DNA of 14,360 nucleotides from Pseudomonadota bacterium (GTDB taxonomy: Bacteria > Cyanobacteriota > Vampirovibrionia > LMEP-6097), in the NCBI GenBank assembly GCA_009924885.1, contig RFQS01000029.1:1-14360 (forward strand), read 5' to 3'. The notes beneath the pieces are model-generated. The model searched no databases. It saw nothing but the letters and a program-made list of their open reading frames with translations, and was not told where the DNA came from. Positions 13,879 to 14,360 of this stretch are shown here, piece after piece. Within the stretch, counting starts at the first letter, position 1, and each line of letters opens with the position of its first letter. The translations under genes and the position numbers were made by a program.

Positions 13879-14360
13879 GCAGTTTGATATAATAGCTTGA
13901 TGGGGTAACTGCCACAGTACCCGGTTTTGACACCACCTCTAGAAGCAGTTTGATATAATCAGCTAACTCTCCTGAAGCTAAATTCATTGGTTTTGACACC
14001 ACCTCTAGAAGCAGTTTGATATAATAATATAATGTATTTTTCACATCTAGATTCTGTTTTGACACCACCTCTAGAAGCAGTTTGATATAATGCAGCAGCT
14101 TAAAATAATGAAAGACTATAAGTTTTGACACCACCTCTAGAAGCAGTTTGATATAATATAAAGTTCTGAAGGTATCTTTTCCCATCTGTTTTGACACCAC
14201 CTCTAGAAGCAGTTTGATATAATTGATTTTTAAGTCTTCATTGGTTGCAGTACGTTTTGACACCACCTCTAGAAGCAGTTTGATATAATTTGCATTCTTG
14301 TGACATTGTGGTATAATTAGTTTTGACACCACCTCTAGAAGCAGTTTGATATAATAAAAA
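13858..14360 (+). CRISPR. CRISPR array, eight identical 36-bp repeats with exact 30-bp spacers, running off the right edge
   Basis: Repeats start at 13858, 13924, 13990, 14056, 14122, 14188, 14254 and 14320. All are identical, beginning GTTTTGACACCACCTCTAG and ending AAGCAGTTTGATATAAT. The seven complete spacers are all exactly 30 bp and unrelated to each other; five bases of an eighth are visible. The uniform 66-bp unit, the GTTTTG start and an end that is a promoter -10 box are typical of type II (particularly II-C) arrays, and less so of type III-A arrays, whose spacers are usually 34-40 bp and variable. Read as type II, the crRNA strand is plus and the mature 3' tag would come from the GUUUUGACACC side. 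No degenerate repeat is seen. The effector gene would lie beyond base 14360 or elsewhere. Confidence 0.98.
13885..13893 (+). promoter_or_regulatory. Extended -10 promoter TGATATAAT at the end of every CRISPR repeat (repeat 1 shown)
   Basis: The last nine bases of each repeat are a perfect extended -10 (TGnTATAAT). The same element ends each of the other repeats at 66-bp steps (for example 13951-13959). A consensus -35 hexamer, TTGACA, is present in the same repeat but 21 bp upstream, longer than the normal 17 bp; an extended -10 does not need it. Transcription would begin about 7 bases into each spacer, as known for Neisseria type II-C arrays whose repeats end in TACAAT. Confidence 0.6.

Noticed and set aside
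13861..13893. TTGACA ... TATAAT in each repeat as a standard -35/-10 promoter pair
   Set aside because: The spacing is 21 bp, well outside the usual 16-18. I rely on the extended -10 alone.
14309..14317. TGGTATAAT inside spacer 7 and TATAAT at the start of spacer 3 as array regulatory elements
   Set aside because: They occur in spacers that share no other sequence, so they are most simply part of the acquired protospacers or chance in AT-rich DNA.
13811..14332. Minus-strand open frame of 173 codons with the tandem peptide YIKLLLEVVSK
   Set aside because: It is the CRISPR array read in one frame. The 66-bp unit is 22 codons, so each repeat is translated identically while spacers vary. No real repeat protein is implied.

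Overview
The window comes from a low-GC bacterium whose lineage I cannot name with confidence. Promoters are ordinary sigma-70-like -10 boxes (TATAAT and variants). Several first-in-transcript genes have the -10 box only 7-10 bases before the ATG, so their mRNAs look leaderless. Genes inside the operon are reached by Shine-Dalgarno sites or by overlapping stop and start codons. There is no rRNA or tRNA gene in the window.

Layout. Bases 1-541 hold the 3' part of a class III (glutathione-dependent formaldehyde) alcohol dehydrogenase. It is tail-to-tail with a Dam-like adenine methyltransferase (minus strand, 538-1431). Each of these two unrelated enzymes carries an extra in-frame insertion, and both insertions encode the heptapeptide EDDENAE from nearly identical DNA. 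A divergent AAA-ATPase-like / PD-(D/E)XK protein follows (1507-3120). Bases 3153-9814 hold a complete, compact type III-A CRISPR effector operon on the minus strand, in transcription order cas10/csm1, csm2, csm3, csm4, csm5, cas6. A WYL-domain winged-helix regulator is divergent from it (9905-10867). Next comes leuS (minus strand, 10875-13511), then a 314-bp non-coding leader-like region, then a CRISPR array that runs off the right edge (13858-14360, eight identical 36-bp repeats).

How the parts work together. Cas6 would process crRNA. Csm2-5 with Cas10 would form the RNA-guided interference complex, with the Csm3 slicer aspartate, the Cas10 HD motif and the Cas10 GGDD motif all retained. The WYL protein probably controls the operon from the shared intergenic region. 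No cas1, cas2, csm6 or other CARF-domain effector gene is visible.

The most interesting part is the right end. The array has spacers of exactly 30 bp and repeats ending in a perfect extended -10 promoter (TGATATAAT), which looks like a type II (Cas9, II-C-like) array and not a partner of the adjacent Csm system. Just before repeat 1 lies a perfect reverse complement of repeat bases 1-21, forming a 24-bp hairpin with that repeat. About 200 bp further upstream is a second, imperfect anti-repeat resembling a tracrRNA pairing segment. A second CRISPR system, with its effector beyond the right edge, is therefore the main prediction.
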